64,000 nt of DNA, from NCBI GenBank assembly GCA_037043455.1, contig JAWPHD010001808.1, positions 1 through 64,000 of the forward strand, read 5' to 3'. The stretch is from Cyrtodaria siliqua. Taxonomy: Eukaryota > Mollusca > Bivalvia > Adapedonta > Hiatellidae. Below the pieces are notes generated by a model. That model was not told where the DNA came from. It searched no databases and saw only the letters and a list, made by a program, of their open reading frames with translations. Shown one piece after another: positions 9,190-21,225 of this stretch; within the stretch, counting starts at the first letter, position 1; the number at the start of each line of letters is the position of its first letter. Position numbers and translations under genes: made by a program.

Positions 9190-11732
9190 AGCTCTACAGG
9201 CCAAAGGCCAGCAGAGCTTATGGGATGGCTAGTTGTCCGTCGTCTGTCGTCCGTCGTCCGTCGTTAACTTTTGCCTTGTGAACACTCTAGGGCCTTCATT
9301 ATTAATTGAATCTTTACGAAACTTTTCCAGTGTCTTTATATCAATGAAAGCTTGGACAAGTTCGAAAACCAGCCAGATCGGATAAATTTCACCAGAGTTA
9401 TGGCCCTTGTTTTGCTGAAAAATGCCATATTAAGCCTTGTGAACACTCTAGCACCTTCATTTATTATTTAATCTTTACTTTACCAAACTTGCACAGATTG
9501 TTAATATCAATGAAAGCTCGGACAAGTTCGAAAACCAGCCAAATCGGATCAGTAACACTGGAGTTATGGCCCTTGTTTTTTCTGAAAATTGCTATTTTCT
9601 GCCTTGTGAACGCTCTAACACCTTCATTTATTATTTGATCGTTACCAAACTTGCACAGATTGTTAATACCAATGATAGCTTGGACAAGTTCGAAAGTCAG
9701 CTAAATTATATCAGTAACACCAGAGTTATGGCCCTTTTTTTCCCCTGAAAAATGCCATTTTCTGCCTTGTGAACACTCTAGCACATTCATTTAATATTTG
9801 ATCTTTACCAAACTTGCACAGATTGTTAATATCAATGAAAGCAGCGAAGTTCGAAAACCAGCTAAATCGGATCGGTAACACCGGAGTTATGGCCCTTGTT
9901 TTTTCTGAAAAATGCTATTTTCTGCCTTGTGAACACTAGGGCCTTCAATATTAATCGGACCTTTACTTAACTTTGCCAGTGTCTTTATATCAATGAAAGC
10001 TCAGACAAGTTCGAAAATGGGCAAGATCCAAATAATTTCACCGGAGTTATGGCCCTTGTTTTGCTGAAAAATGCCATATTAAGCCTTGTGAACACTCTAG
10101 CACCTTCATTTATTATTTGATCTTTACCAAACTTGCACAGATTGTTAATCTCAATGATAGCTCAGACAAGTTCGAAAACCAGCTTAATCGGACTATTGAC
10201 AGCGGAGTTATTGCCCTTGATTTAGTTAAAAATGCTATATTTTGCCTCATTAAGATGATAGGGCATTCATCTTTCATCCAATCTTTACCAAACATTACCA
10301 GATTGTTTATATAAATGAAAGCCCGGACAACTTTGACGACCAGCTAGATTGGACCAGTAACAGCGGAGTTATGGCCCTTGATTTAGTTAAAATGCTATAT
10401 TTTGACTCGTTAAGACGATAGGGCCTTTATCTTTCATTCGATCTTTACCAAACTTTACCAGATTGTTTATATCAATGAAAGCTCGGACAATTTTGAAGAC
10501 CAGCCAGATCGGACGAGTAACAGTGGAGTTATGGCCCTTGATTTAGTTAAAAATGCTGTATTTTGCCTCGTTAATTCGATAGGGCCTTCATCTTTCATCT
10601 GATCTTTACAAAACTTTACCTGATTGTTTATATCAATGACAGCTCAGACAATTTCGAAAACCAGCCAGATCGGACCAGTAACAGATGAGTTATGCCCTTG
10701 ATTTAGTTAAAATGCTTAATTTTGCATTGTTAAGATGATGGGGCCTTCGTTTTTCATGCGATCTTTATTAAACTTTACGAGATTGTTCATATCAATGTAA
10801 GCTCGGTCAAGGTCGGAAACTAGCTAGATGGGACCATAGACAGTGGAGTTATGGCCCTTGATTTAGTTAAAAATCCTATATTTTGCCTCGTTTAGACGAT
10901 AGAGCCTTCATCCGATCTTTAAGAAACTTTACCAGATTGTTAATATCAATGAAAGCTTGAACGAGTTCGAAAACCATCCAGATTGGACCATTTACATCAG
11001 AGTCATGGCCCTTGATTTTCTGAAATATGCTACATCTTGGCCTCATTAAGACGAAAGGGCCTTCAGTTGGCCGGATTTCATTGAAACTTTGCAGGGATGA
11101 TCAGTACCAAGCCTAGTTTTACATAGTCACCGTGTTCCAGTTGAATGATTTTGGCAGAGTTATAGCCCTTTAAAGGTTTTAATACACAAACTTTGTTCTG
11201 ACTAGTTCTCCTGAACCCCTGGCCGGATTAAACGAAACTTTTTAGGGATGATCAATTCCATGTCTAGTTGTGCAAATCATTGGCGTATTCCGGTTAAATG
11301 ATTTTTTTGGCAGAATTATGGCCCTTTAAAGGTTTTAATACACAAACTTTGCAGGGATGATCAGCACCAAGCCTAGTTGTGCATGTCATTGTCACGTTCC
11401 GGTTTACAAATATTTGGCAGAGTTATGGCCCTTTAAAGGATTTTGATACCACAAGTTTTTTTTCCAGGCTAGTTCTCCTGAACGCCTGGCTGGATATAGA
11501 CGAAACTTGACAAGGATGATCAGTATCAAGCCTAGTTGTGCATATCATCGCCATTTTTCGGTTGAGTGATTTTTGGCAGAGTTGTGACCCTTTAAATGTT
11601 TTTCTTTTGTTATAATATTTCACAATTTTCACAATTTCTAGAAAAATGCTGCTATTTTTCACAATGGCACAGGCACAGGCTGCATTCACAAAACATATAA
11701 AAAAACCACTGTTCAAGGTCATTGACCTCTTG
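9190..11732 (+). mobile_element. Composite element with A then C cores
   Basis: The head AGCTCTACAGGCC with partner GGCCAGCAGAGCT is followed by CCGTCGTCCGTC, about eleven A-type units to about 11045, then about four C-type units (CTGGCCGGATTTCA...GAAACTT, GGGATGATCAG, AGCCTAGTTGTGCAT). The tail is TTCAAGGTCATTGACCTCTTG at 11712-11732. The switch from A to C core within one element is abrupt. Confidence 0.85.
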
Positions 11733-11853
11733 TTTATACAACTATTAATTTTATTGACTACTTGGATATTCGGCTACTAACCATTCGCTCAATTCATAAT
11801 AATAATAATAATCCCCTGTTGCACAAAATTAATGTCTTTAATTTTTATTGCAG

Positions 11854-12069
11854 TGTTGGCTGGATACAACAGCTGCATAACTGCCTCATGCCTCAAAAAG
11901 AAACCTGAGAGTCCGGTTGCAGCGTCTGCAGCCCCTACACCTGGTCTACTTCCAATCTCGAACGTGTACTTGCCCACCATAGAGGCCATACTTCTAAAGT
12001 TTGGCCTACATTCTGGAGAGATGGGCATGGCATCGATTGACAATTTGCTAGGAAGAAATGATTTTTCTG
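11854..12069 (+). CDS. Internal exon of an unrecognised host gene
   Basis: The exon is preceded by TTTAATTTTTATTGCAG and followed by G|GTGAGTAC, both good splice signals. It is 216 nt, starts and ends in phase 1, and is open. The peptide begins LAGYNSCITASCLKKK, has an Ala/Pro-rich linker, then a helix-like segment with YLPTIEAILLKFGLHS and GMASIDNLLGRNDFS. Codon use and composition differ sharply from the repeats on either side, the best sign that it is real. The phase at its end fits the exon copies at 3715 and 15264, whose next residues are (G)YSSQCS and (E)YSAQCP. I do not recognise the family. The minus-strand frame across it is a shadow. Confidence 0.7.
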
Positions 12070-12135
12070 GTGAGTACATTTTACATGTTAGTCTTTTAAG
12101 GTTGACGTTTTATATGTGGGTTTACATTCATTAAT

Positions 12136-12390
12136 AGTCCCCTACCAGTGTGTCGCTGGAGGGGACTATAGATTTGCCCCTCGTCAGTCCGTCCCACAAA
12201 TATGGATCCTGCGATAATGAGAAAAACTTGACATGTTGGTAGAGGGCAATGAGGGAATTATGCACAATATTTTATTTTGTTGGTTTGACAAAAATATGGT
12301 TGCTGTGACAATGGAAATGGTAAGAATGACACAAAAATATATATGGAACCTTCGATAACAAAAGAAATGATTAAAATAATTTAAGGAAAA
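12136..12390 (+). mobile_element. AGTCCCC-headed composite element, short copy
   Basis: TAGTCCCCTACCAG and GGAGGGGACTATAG form a head hairpin, followed by TCAGTCCGTCC. This is the same family as 37170-38146. Only degenerate core follows before the TIR element at 12399, and no tail was seen. Confidence 0.65.
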
Positions 12391-12398
12391 TGTGTGTA

Positions 12399-13667
12399 CC
12401 GTATTTTACCTTGTATTTAACGCACCTGTGTATAGTACGCATCCCCCTTCTCAGAGGTCAAAACTGGGGTAAAAAAGTTTTTTCCGTGTATAATACGCAT
12501 TAAAATATTAGTTTTCCTAGATGAACCATTCGGCGAAAATAAAAGGTTAAATTTTTTTTTTTAAAAATCTCTAATTGCATCACGATAATTAAAGCAGAAT
12601 AATACGGTTCAACAACTATCTGCAGATCGCGAAAATTAGCGTACAAAAGAAAACAACACCGGAACAATATAATTACTTCAATCATTAATTGCCAATCTTC
12701 AGGGGAGTACCTATCTTGTATCATCTCATCAACTTATCAAAGAGCCGATTATAATGCCGCAGATAATTGTCCGTAATCCGATAAATTACATCTACTAAAA
12801 CAAATACAACAAAGTCGTTGGTTACCCAATCCATTACGCCGATTATACCAACATTGTGTATTCACGGGAACCAGTGCTTATCACAAGTGTTACGCGTGAT
12901 CAGTTACCTTTACACGCTGGAAAAATCTAGTAAAGGTCACACGACGTGTCAAAGTGCATCCTCAGAAATAGTCTCTACTTGCGTCAACTTCAGAGGATTA
13001 TAGAAATAGAATAACCCACTCTACCCATGTTTAAAGTGTGTCTATACTGCAGCTATTTCTAAGTTTGTAAAACTTGTGAAATTTATAAACAATTAAGCGG
13101 ATAACAGCAAAACATAGGAAAAACATGATCATCCTTTATTGAAATTCTGCAACAACTATGCAAGTATTATCATCGCTTTTAACTGTCGTCTGCAAGTGTC
13201 CTCTGGTGCATTTAACATATGAGAATAGAATTGTACAATACTACTACTACCACCAGTCTAATTCATGGAAATCACGTGGTATCAAGTCAGCTGATAAAAA
13301 TAACAAAACAAGGGCCGAATTTTGTTCACTCATTTATTGAAATTCTACAACAAATATGCAAACATTTATATAAAAACAAGCTTTATAATAAACTTTATTC
13401 ATTTCTAAGTCTAATTAAGTCTATAAATTGCTTGTATAAAGCGAGTAAGTCACGAAAAATAAAGTATTATTGGCATTCACAAATGTCTGTCTGTTCGTCC
13501 CCGATGTTTTCATCAGCGTTTTTTCTCCATTCTGACATCGATTTTCTGCATATAAAATGCAAGGAAAACGTTTTTTTGTATTGTTTCCTTGTATAATTGT
13601 ACGCACCCCCCTTTAGGAAACCGTAAAAGAAGTAAAAAAACTGCGTACTATACAAGGTAAAATACGG
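12399..13667. mobile_element. TIR element CCGTATTTTACCTTGTAT, TA target duplication
   Basis: Left end CCGTATTTTACCTTGTAT and right end its near complement, each bordered by TA (12397-12398 and 13668-13669). Subterminal GTACGCA and TAATACGCAT motifs occur at both ends. The interior has no frame resembling a transposase, so it is a non-autonomous element. TA duplication suggests the Tc1/mariner/pogo group or another TA-targeting superfamily. Confidence 0.75.
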
Positions 13668-13669
13668 TA

Positions 13670-14439
13670 GGTAAATGGGAGTGAGGAGATCATACACGTC
13701 ATTTTGTTTTATTAATATGTCAAACTAGATGTAGATGATGGTGAGCCATCGCAGATCCCCCACCTTATGAAGTGCAAGTCAGAGATGCATGGGTTATCTC
13801 CCCTAGCTCCGTTTTCCGACATTGCATCAAAATTTCTCAAAAGTCATGCACATCCCTGGCAATATTCCAATCAACCCCCAAAGTTTGTATCTGCCATACA
13901 TCATCATAATCAATACAATAGCTCCCTAGCAACAGTAGTCGGAAAAGACGTCCTCGAAAATTTTGAATTTTTAGTCTGACATTTTGAGGGGCGGAGACAA
14001 AAAATAATGTTGCTCTTGTACGTTGTCATGATGTGGGGAAGTCGTACACTAAATTTGGTTGAATTCCGCCCAGTGGTTAATTAGTTGAATTTTTAGTGTA
14101 TTTGACCTTTTGACCCCTGGGGGTGGGGTCAAAAATAATGTTGCTCTTGCACGTCGTTATGATGTGGTGAAGTACTACACAAAGTTTGGTTGAATTTATA
14201 AGACGTAATAAAAAAAAGAAGAAAAGATTTGACCCCCCACGCCCTCCGATGACATTAGTCAAACCCCCGGTCGCACATCGGAGGTTGAAATAATAAATGT
14301 TTTATTTGTTGTGTATCTTATATAGATGGGTATTGTATGTAAAAATGATAAAAAATAATAGTTTAGTTGGAATTTTTAGTGTTTTTGACCCATGGGGCAA
14401 GCATCTTGGGGCTTTTCAGTATTTATTGGTTAAAATTTG
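13670..14439. repeat. Degenerate tandem units; no gene
   Basis: AATAATGTTGCTCTTG followed by ATGATGTGG recurs near 14005 and 14133 with period about 128 bp, each followed by TTTGGTTGAAT. Earlier sequence (13690-13980) is unique, with no supported exon. Confidence 0.55.
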
Positions 14440-14442
14440 TAA

Positions 14443-14530
14443 GGCCTAAAAAAAAAAAATTGTGTGGTTCGGGTCACCCGACCCTACCTACGTATACCCG
14501 CCGACCCTGACGTTTTTTTGGTCCATTTCG

Positions 14531-14567
<37 letters not shown>

Positions 14568-14741
14568 ACAATATAAAGTATGTATGTACACAAGTGAAGA
14601 GCAAATAGAAAACAATTATAATTACAGTAATTATAGTACATAATTCAGTGCATCTTCTTTGCGTTCATAAAAAAAAATCCGACCTACCCTACCTACCAAT
14701 TTTGAACATGTTACCAGAACCACACAATTTTTTTTTAGGCC
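14443..14741. mobile_element. Harbinger-like MITE, TIR GGCCTAAAA, TSD TAA
   Basis: Starts GGCCTAAAAAAAAAAAATTG with TGTGGTTC next, and ends with the complement. TAA flanks both sides (14440-14442 and 14742-14744). It contains CGACCCTACCTACG-type motifs and a 35-A run at 14531-14565. A sister copy is at 16859-17078. The three-base TAA duplication fits PIF/Harbinger; no coding region supports this further. Confidence 0.75.
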
Positions 14742-14744
14742 TAA

Positions 14745-15170
14745 GCTTGGTTATAAGTTTGTATGTAAGCTTGCATCTCCCAAAAAACTTTACACAATGG
14801 ATTGAATCTTCACACATGTATCATTAGATGACACCACAGAGTTAGGTGATATAACTCTTGCTTCTTTTTGGACAGAATTATGGCCCCTTTTATACTTAGA
14901 AAACTTGGTTAAAGTTTGTATGCAAGCTTGTATCTCGCAAAGAACTTAACATAATAGATTACAACTTCACACATATATTGGGGATCATAACACAACACCA
15001 CAGAGCCAGGTTCTTTTGTACTTAAGAAATTTCGTTAAAGCTTGTATGTAAAATTGCATCTCACAAAGTACTTTACATAATGGATTTAAACTTCACACAT
15101 GCATTCAACATCATTAGACAACACCACAGAGCCAGGTTCTATAACTCCTGCTTTTATTTTAACAAAATTT
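14745..15170 (+). repeat. About three tandem units of roughly 150 bp
   Basis: Each unit contains AAAGTTTGTATG or a variant, CTTGTATCTC, TAATGGATT, AACTTCACACATG and ACACCACAGAG. Single related units recur at 17215-17380 and 17490-17580. Confidence 0.7.
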
Positions 15171-15263
15171 AAAAATGCTGCATTTTTGTCATTTTGTTTG
15201 AATTTAGAAGACACTTTTACTGAGACTCCAGACATGTTAATCCTGTATTTATTTCTGTTTCAG

Positions 15264-15372
15264 AGTATTCAGCTCAATGTCCCAGTCATTTAACAGTGAG
15301 TGGTATTATTGACAACTCATTAGAAATCCCTATCAGCTAGGGACCAGTGCAAGATATGTGGACAATCAATAG
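15264..15372 (+). pseudogene. Degenerate copy of the 3715-3823 exon
   Basis: The acceptor (TTTCTGTTTCAG) and a donor-like AG|GTATTT remain and the length is still 109 nt. One base is lost before CTATCAGCTAG and one gained after AGCTAGGG relative to the intact copy. The first change brings TAG into frame, so this copy cannot encode the full exon. The 5' two thirds still reads YSAQCPSHLTVSGII. Flanking intron sequence is also duplicated. If the neighbouring exon at 11854 belongs to a live gene, this exon should be skipped or the gene is dead. Confidence 0.65.
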
Positions 15373-15523
15373 GTATTTAAAAACAGTCATTTTCTCCCTA
15401 ATTGACAAGAGTTGTCACCGATTTTTATATGCCCATTGAAGTATTATGGTATGGGTTGTCTATTACGTCCATGTGACCGTAAACAATTATAATTCCAGAC
15501 AATAACATGTACATGTTCATCAA

Positions 15524-15621
15524 GCTGTGTTTTCATTGTCAATACATGTATTTGCATTTATGTTACAGCATATAAAGCTGTGTTTTCATTGTCAATACAT
15601 GTATTTGCATTTATGTTTCAG
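15524..15621 (+). repeat. 53-bp direct duplication ending in splice-acceptor-like CAG
   Basis: AAGCTGTGTTTTCATTGTC and following bases occur twice with a 53-bp offset. Each copy ends TTATGTTACAG or TTATGTTTCAG, giving two candidate acceptors ahead of the coding remnant at 15622. Confidence 0.75.
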
Positions 15622-15885
15622 GATTTAGGAGATGCTACACTGGTTTGGAGACAGAACTCTTGATGGTAGAACAGAAGAAAGCCATGTTTTCTGATGATGC
15701 CAGATCTCGATGGATGCCACACCAGATTTCTCACTTGATGCTTCCGGGACCAGCCCCACATGTACATTGGGCTGTCTGGTGCTATGGCAGACTAGCGAGA
15801 TATGAGGTTGCTGTTCAGAAATGACTGGTTTGTGAAAAACTACAAGCTGTGTTAGACTTTCCAAAATTTTTTAATAACTTGGCTT
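15622..15885 (+). pseudogene. Frameshifted coding remnant downstream of the exon copy
   Basis: Immediately after an acceptor-like TTTCAG, three frames carry protein-like sequence in succession: DLGDATLVWRQNS, then (15624-15824) DDARSRWMPHQISHLM with PGPAPHVHWAVWCYGRL, then (from about 15826) LVCEKLQAVLDFPKFF. The stop codons between them point to at least two indels. The first frame does not join in phase to the exon copy at 15264. I interpret it as a decayed exon of the same unrecognised gene; it could also be a decayed retrocopy of a different one. Confidence 0.45.
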
Positions 15886-16858
15886 TATCCAACTTGACAA
15901 TTTTTATCAGCTGTAGTTTGTAATTATCTTTTTATCAGCTGTAGTTTGTAATTATCAAGGGCCTTTTCTAGGTGCTCCACAGTGCCAAATATGGCCCCAT
16001 TTCCAATGCCAGTTTCTTTTAAACCATACTCGGTGTGGTTGCCGGGGTAGAATACAACCATTGCAAGTCACAAACACACCGTCACATGCAGAGAGGTAAG
16101 ACCCCACATTCATTTGTTAAAATGCTCATTTATCATGACACTGCATATGCAAACGTGGAAATGTGGCTCCATCTTAAATGGAGTTTGTACTTTAGAATTT
16201 ACAGCAACTCTGCAGTTCTGCGGTAAAAAGGTATAAGCCCCATTCTCCAAATTTTATCTTAATATAAATGGAGGATGAGCCTGGCATGTTCCTTTCTCCG
16301 TTAGGCACCATATAACCTGTCAGGTGTTGGTGAGCCTTAAAATCCAGTTCAATTCGGTTTTAAACCATGCAGAATTTCGAATTTTTTGTCTGCCCGTAAT
16401 TTCCCCCCCTCCCCAAAATAAGTAGAAAAAGCACTGTATCAGTAGGTTTGAAATATTAGTGCTTTTACTGTTTAATATGTTGTTGTTTGTTAGTGCTTAT
16501 TACAATGACTTTGGGGAGATCTGGAAAAATTATGGATGTCAATCCAAATATAAGTACATTCATGTTGTGCTTCTTATAAAATGTGAGCACTAAATATGTC
16601 TATGTTCAATCGAGTTTTATTATTGTTATGAAAAAAAATTGTCTGATAAACTTACTTAATCCTATGGAGCAATATGGCTTGGGAATAAATACTGATAAAG
16701 GTGATCCTTTGGGAGCCAACAAGTCTTGTTTATCTTTGGGTTCATCACTTTGTTTTAAAATCATAAATTACTGGTCAATAATTAAGGCATGGTTAAACAA
16801 AGACATTCAGATCTCCTCCAGTCTCTTTAAATATATATTTCATGCATGGCCTTAGTAA
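15886..16858. other. No gene seen; one dispersed repeat copy
   Basis: 16225-16370 (AATGGAGGATGAGCCTGGCAT, TTAGGCACCATATAA, GTGTTGGTG) recurs at 17388-17510, so it is a dispersed or duplicated repeat. A 29-bp duplication of TTTTTATCAGCTGTAGTTTG lies at 15901-15957. The plus frame at 16583-16855 has no recognisable domain. Confidence 0.5.
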
Positions 16859-17078
16859 GGCCAAATAAAATCATGTGTGTGGTTCCAGTTTCCTGATTGA
16901 CCCCGTTTTAAGGGCCGATTCTGAACATTTTATGGCAAACAAATTGTTTTCTATCTCTTCCAAACATGATGTGAACATTTAAAATATTTTTAGAATATAA
17001 AATTTTGTCCCTACCTACCCACCCTAATATTTTTAGCATGTAATAGGAACCACACACGTCATATAATTTTATTTGGCC
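16859..17078. mobile_element. Harbinger-like MITE, second copy, TSD TAA
   Basis: Starts GGCCAAATAAAATCATGTG, with TGTGGTTC next, and ends with the complement; TAA at 16856-16858 and 17079-17081. It shares the TGTGTGGTTC subterminal block and CTACCTACCC motif with the copy at 14443-14741. Confidence 0.75.
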
Positions 17079-17081
17079 TAA

Positions 17082-17585
17082 TATGTGACAAAACTTTAAT
17101 TAAGTATATACAGGGATCACGCTGTCCGTAACATCGTGTCGCATCACATAAGACATTGTCACATCCCATCACCAATGAAAAAATAGCTAGTCATCACTTG
17201 ATCTGCGTCATCTGCTTCTGGTTAAAGTTTTATAATTATGTGAACTTGTATCTCTGAAACTATATAATGGAGTGAAACTTCACATATATTCATCATATAG
17301 AACCAGGTTCTACAACTCTTGCTTTTATTTTAACAGAAATATGGCCAATTTTATACTTAGAAATTTGGTTCAAGTTTTATATACGTAATATATCCATTCT
17401 ACACATTTTTATCTTGATGTAAATGGAGGATGAGCCTGGCATTTTCATTCCTATTAGGCACCATATAATCTTTCATGTGTTGGTGTGCCTTAAAACCCAA
17501 TTCATTCTCGAAAACTACTTCACATAATGGATTGAAACTTCACGCATATTCAGCATCATTAGACAGCATCATTAGACAGTATCAT
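17082..17585. repeat. Partial copies of two dispersed units; no gene
   Basis: Holds one unit of the 14745-15170 family (17215-17380), the GGAGGATGAGCCTGGCAT repeat (17388-17510) and a fragment of a further unit with a short duplication of AGCATCATTAGACAG. Confidence 0.6.
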
Positions 17586-17589
17586 TTTT

Positions 17590-19471
17590 AGCTCTAGTGG
17601 CCAATGGCCAGCAGAGCTTATGCGATGGCGAGTTGTCTGCCGTCCGTCCGTTAACTTTTGTCTTGTTTACACGATAGGGACTTCATTATTAATCGGATCT
17701 TTACAAACTTTGCCAGTGTCTTTAAATCAGTGAAATTTCGGATGAGTTCGAAAAAACGGAGTTATGGCCGTGTTTTGCTGAAAAATATCATATTAAGCCT
17801 TGTTTACACTATAGCACCTTCATTTTCTATTTGATCTTTTCAAAACTGCCAGTGTATTTATATCAATGGAATCTTGGAAAAACTGCCAGTTCGAACCAGT
17901 AACACCGAAGTTATGGCCCTTAAATTATTGAAAAATGTGTTATCTCTATCACCTTCATGTTTCATCCGATCTTTACCAGATTGTTATGGGCCTTCATATT
18001 GCCATATGTCAGCAAAACTTTGCAGGGATGATCAGTATCAAGCCTAGTTGTGCATGTCTTCACCAGGTTCCGGTTGAATGATTTTTGGCAGAGTTCTGGC
18101 CCTTTAAGGTTTTACTACACAAACTTTGTCCGGACTAGTTCTCCTGAATCCCTGGCCGGATTTCAGAGAAACGTTGCAGGGATGATCAGTACCAAGCCTA
18201 GTTGTGCATATCATCACCGTGTTCCGGTTGGAAGATTTTTGGCAGAGTTATGGCCCTTTAAAGGTTTTAATACACAAACATTGTCCAGACTAGTCTCTTC
18301 TGAATCCTGGACGGATTTCAACGAAACTTAGCAGGGATGGTCAAGTGCCGAGTTGTGTATATCATCACCGTGTTCTGATTGAAAGATTCTTGGTGGAGTT
18401 ATTGTCCTTTAAAGGTTTTAATGCATGAACTTTGTATGGGCTAGTTCTGCTGACCCCTGGCCGGATTGCAACGAAACTTAGCAAGGATGTTCAGTATCAA
18501 GCCTAGTTGTGAATGTCTTCGCCATGTTATGGTTGAACGTTTTTTGGCAGAGTTATGGCACTTTACAGGTTTTAATACACTAACTTTGTACATACTAGTT
18601 CTCCTAAACCCCTGGCTGGATATCAACGAAACTTGGCAGGAAGGATCAGTATCAAGCTTAGTTGAGTATGTCATTGCCATGTTCCGGTTTAATGATTTTT
18701 GACAGAGTTGTGGCCTCTTATACACAAACTTTATCCGGACTAGTTTTCCCGAACCTCTGGCTGGATTCAGTGAAACTTGTTGCGCATATCATTATGTTTT
18801 GGTTCGATGATAGTTGGTGGAGTTGTGGCTCTTTAAAATGTTTTAATACGCAAACTTTGTCCGGACTAGTTCTCGATTCGGCTTTCAACAAAACTTGGTT
18901 GCATATATCATGGTCTTGTTCCGGCTGAATGATTGTTGCTGCAGTTATGGCCCTTTAAGCATTGTATAAGCTTTGTCCCGACTACTCCTGATCCCCTCCC
19001 TGCCTGGATTCCATGAAACTTGGTTATGGATGACCATTACCAAGCCTAGTTCCAGTTGAATGATTTTTGGCGGATTTATGGCCCTTTCTCCTGTAGGGGA
19101 GACATCTGTTTTTACTATAAACAACCCCTAGTTTGAGTTTAGTATGGTTATTTAGAGACTCGAGACACAATAGTTATATAAAAATGGGTTTTTGACCGCC
19201 TGCATAAAGGGGCCCCTTTGCAGGTGGTCAAAACCTATTTAAACAATTGCTGTGTTTCGAGTCCCTAAATAACCATACCAAATTAAAACTAGGGCCTCTT
19301 GTTTAAATTGTTATCATGGGTCAAGGGTTTGAGTTTCTGTTGTGGGAGAGTTTTGTGTTGTTTTTTTACAATGTTTTAAAAGAAGTACTGATTGGAACTT
19401 TATGATGACAGCCCTTGATATAAGAGCCGTTTTTGCCAGTAGAGCGTCCACAGGCCCTCTTGGGCCTCTTG
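17590..19471 (+). mobile_element. Composite element with degenerate A then C cores
   Basis: The head AGCTCTAGTGGCC with GGCCAGCAGAGCT is followed by two to three degraded A units and about six C units (period 144-155 bp, each with GGATTTCA...GAAACTT). The full tail CCAGTAGAGCGTCCACAGG to GGGCCTCTTG ends at 19471. A palindromic element sits at 19126-19294. Confidence 0.8.
19126..19294. mobile_element. Palindromic MITE with about 80-bp arms
   Basis: CCCTAGTTTGAGTTTAG at the left is complemented by the right end at 19294. The arms share TATGGTTATTTAG and ACTCGA and meet at GGGGCCCC near 19213. No clear target duplication. Confidence 0.75.
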
Positions 19472-20058
19472 TTTAATGTTTCATTATATTTTAAAATCCC
19501 CTTAAAGAATTTAATGACACATCACACATGCATTCACTTTTATATGATGAACTCTGAGACAGTTGCCATAATTCTGGATTAACTTCATATGCAGACAACA
19601 GTTGATGATCTTGCATCCCTCTATAAGACTTATGGACCTTTGTTTACACAGAATTTATATAAAAAAAGCGGGGGATACCTTCTGTAATAGTTCTAGTTTC
19701 AAATTAACCAGGTCCTCTAGTTTCAAATAACCAGATCCTTGATGGTCACAGTTGTATAGTTTTGTATAGTTTTGTATCCTTTTATTTTCTTAAGATATTT
19801 TTATCTTTAAAAAACACGTAAGGAAAATAGTGTTTGAAAACGGCACCAACATGTGTTTTTTTTTCTCACTTTTAATAAAAACAAAAAACAGATTTAATTT
19901 TTTTAAAGCATATGTAAAATTGCTCAAGGTAAATTTTTATTAATAATACCAACTACATTTAGATGTCTGATTTACATTTGATTTGTTACTGAACCAGTAT
20001 TTTGTCGGTCGGCATAGCGAAAAGTATAGTCACAATGATGTAGCTACGTCCATATGTC
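19472..20058. other. No gene seen
   Basis: AT-rich unique sequence with a short direct duplication of CAAATAACCAG at 19700-19730. No splice-bounded frame. Confidence 0.5.
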
Positions 20059-20064
20059 TGTCTG

Positions 20065-20352
20065 CAGGGTTCCCACGGGTCCTTGAAATCCTTGAAAGTA
20101 CTTGAATTTGAAAAAAAAAATTCAAGGCCTGGAAAGTGTTTGAAAATCTGATAAGGTACTTGAAAGTCCTTAAATTTTGGATTTTTGCTGTCCATCCCAA
20201 AAATGGCTATTGGTTGTGCGTTCCTAGAATATTTCAGATGGCGTGAACCATGTCGCTTGCGCGAATATTAGTCCTTGAATTTTGGTAAAAAGGTCCTTGA
20301 AAGTCCTTGAAAAGTCCTTGAATTTGGCCTTCCAATAAGGGTGGGAACCCTG
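20065..20352. mobile_element. hAT MITE, TIR CAGGGTTCCCAC, 6-bp TSD TGTCTG
   Basis: Left end CAGGGTTCCCACGGGTCC; right end complements CAGGGTTCCCACCC. TGTCTG lies at 20059-20064 and 20353-20358. The interior repeats TCCTTGAAAGT and TTGAATTTG several times. This terminal sequence type is widespread in animal hAT MITEs. Confidence 0.85.
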
Positions 20353-20358
20353 TGTCTG

Positions 20359-21225
20359 TTACTTGAAATATTTTTCAAATTTGTTTAACATTTGTTTTCA
20401 GTTATCTTTAGTGTATTATGACATGTACTAGACATGTATATATTATAATATACACAGTGAGTTTATTAGATACTATTCATATAATAAACTCACATCTGTC
20501 CATGACCTTGGCATTTAGTCCATGTACTTGACATTTAGCTTTAAACTGACTGAAAAATGACTTGCCACACATGCTTTCCTTCAACAATATTTGGTAGTAA
20601 TTTCATCATTATGTGTACAATGTTTACAAGTACCAAATGTAATCCAATGAGGGTAATATTATACTGGCAATGTGAAGGACGTCAGATATTACCAAAAGAA
20701 TTCCATTATAGACATGCAGTTGGTATAGGAAATAATATGAAATACAGGATGCAAAGCTTTTTCACTCAAATAGAACTTTCTAATTAATTGTAACTTAAAG
20801 CAGCATTTATATTTTAGCCAATAGCGTCCTACCAGGCCCATGGCTTAACAAAAATATCTTGGCAAAAAAATGAACAAAATTATGATGCACAATTACAAAA
20901 ACGAACAATGAATCTCCATTAATACTATAGAGTACTCTTACGAACTCTGTTAGACAGAAACAATTCACAGAAACCATGATGTTGAAACCATAGTACTTAG
21001 TGATATTTTTGCAGGGTTTTTAGGGGGCCACAGAGATGGAAACTATATACTGAAATGTTCACCCCAAGATAATTTTCACACTGATATTGACAGCTGTTCC
21101 CAGTTTTATAGATTTAAGGGATTGATGCAATATATAGAATCAGAGTTGTCCAAAATATTATGTTTTGTTAATTTTTTTGTTTATTATTCATTCATCTAGT
21201 GATGGCTTATCGGTAATTATAACAC
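20359..21225. other. No gene seen; one perfect hairpin
   Basis: A 12-bp perfect stem GTGAGTTTATTA lies at 20457-20468 with its complement at 20482-20493 (13-base loop). The rest is AT-rich with no supported coding region. Confidence 0.6.

Noticed and set aside
11423..11722. 99-aa minus frame and others over C-core units
   Set aside because: Equivalent frames recur at 18441-18725 and 41776-42063 because the same repeat is present; they drift in and out of frame between copies.
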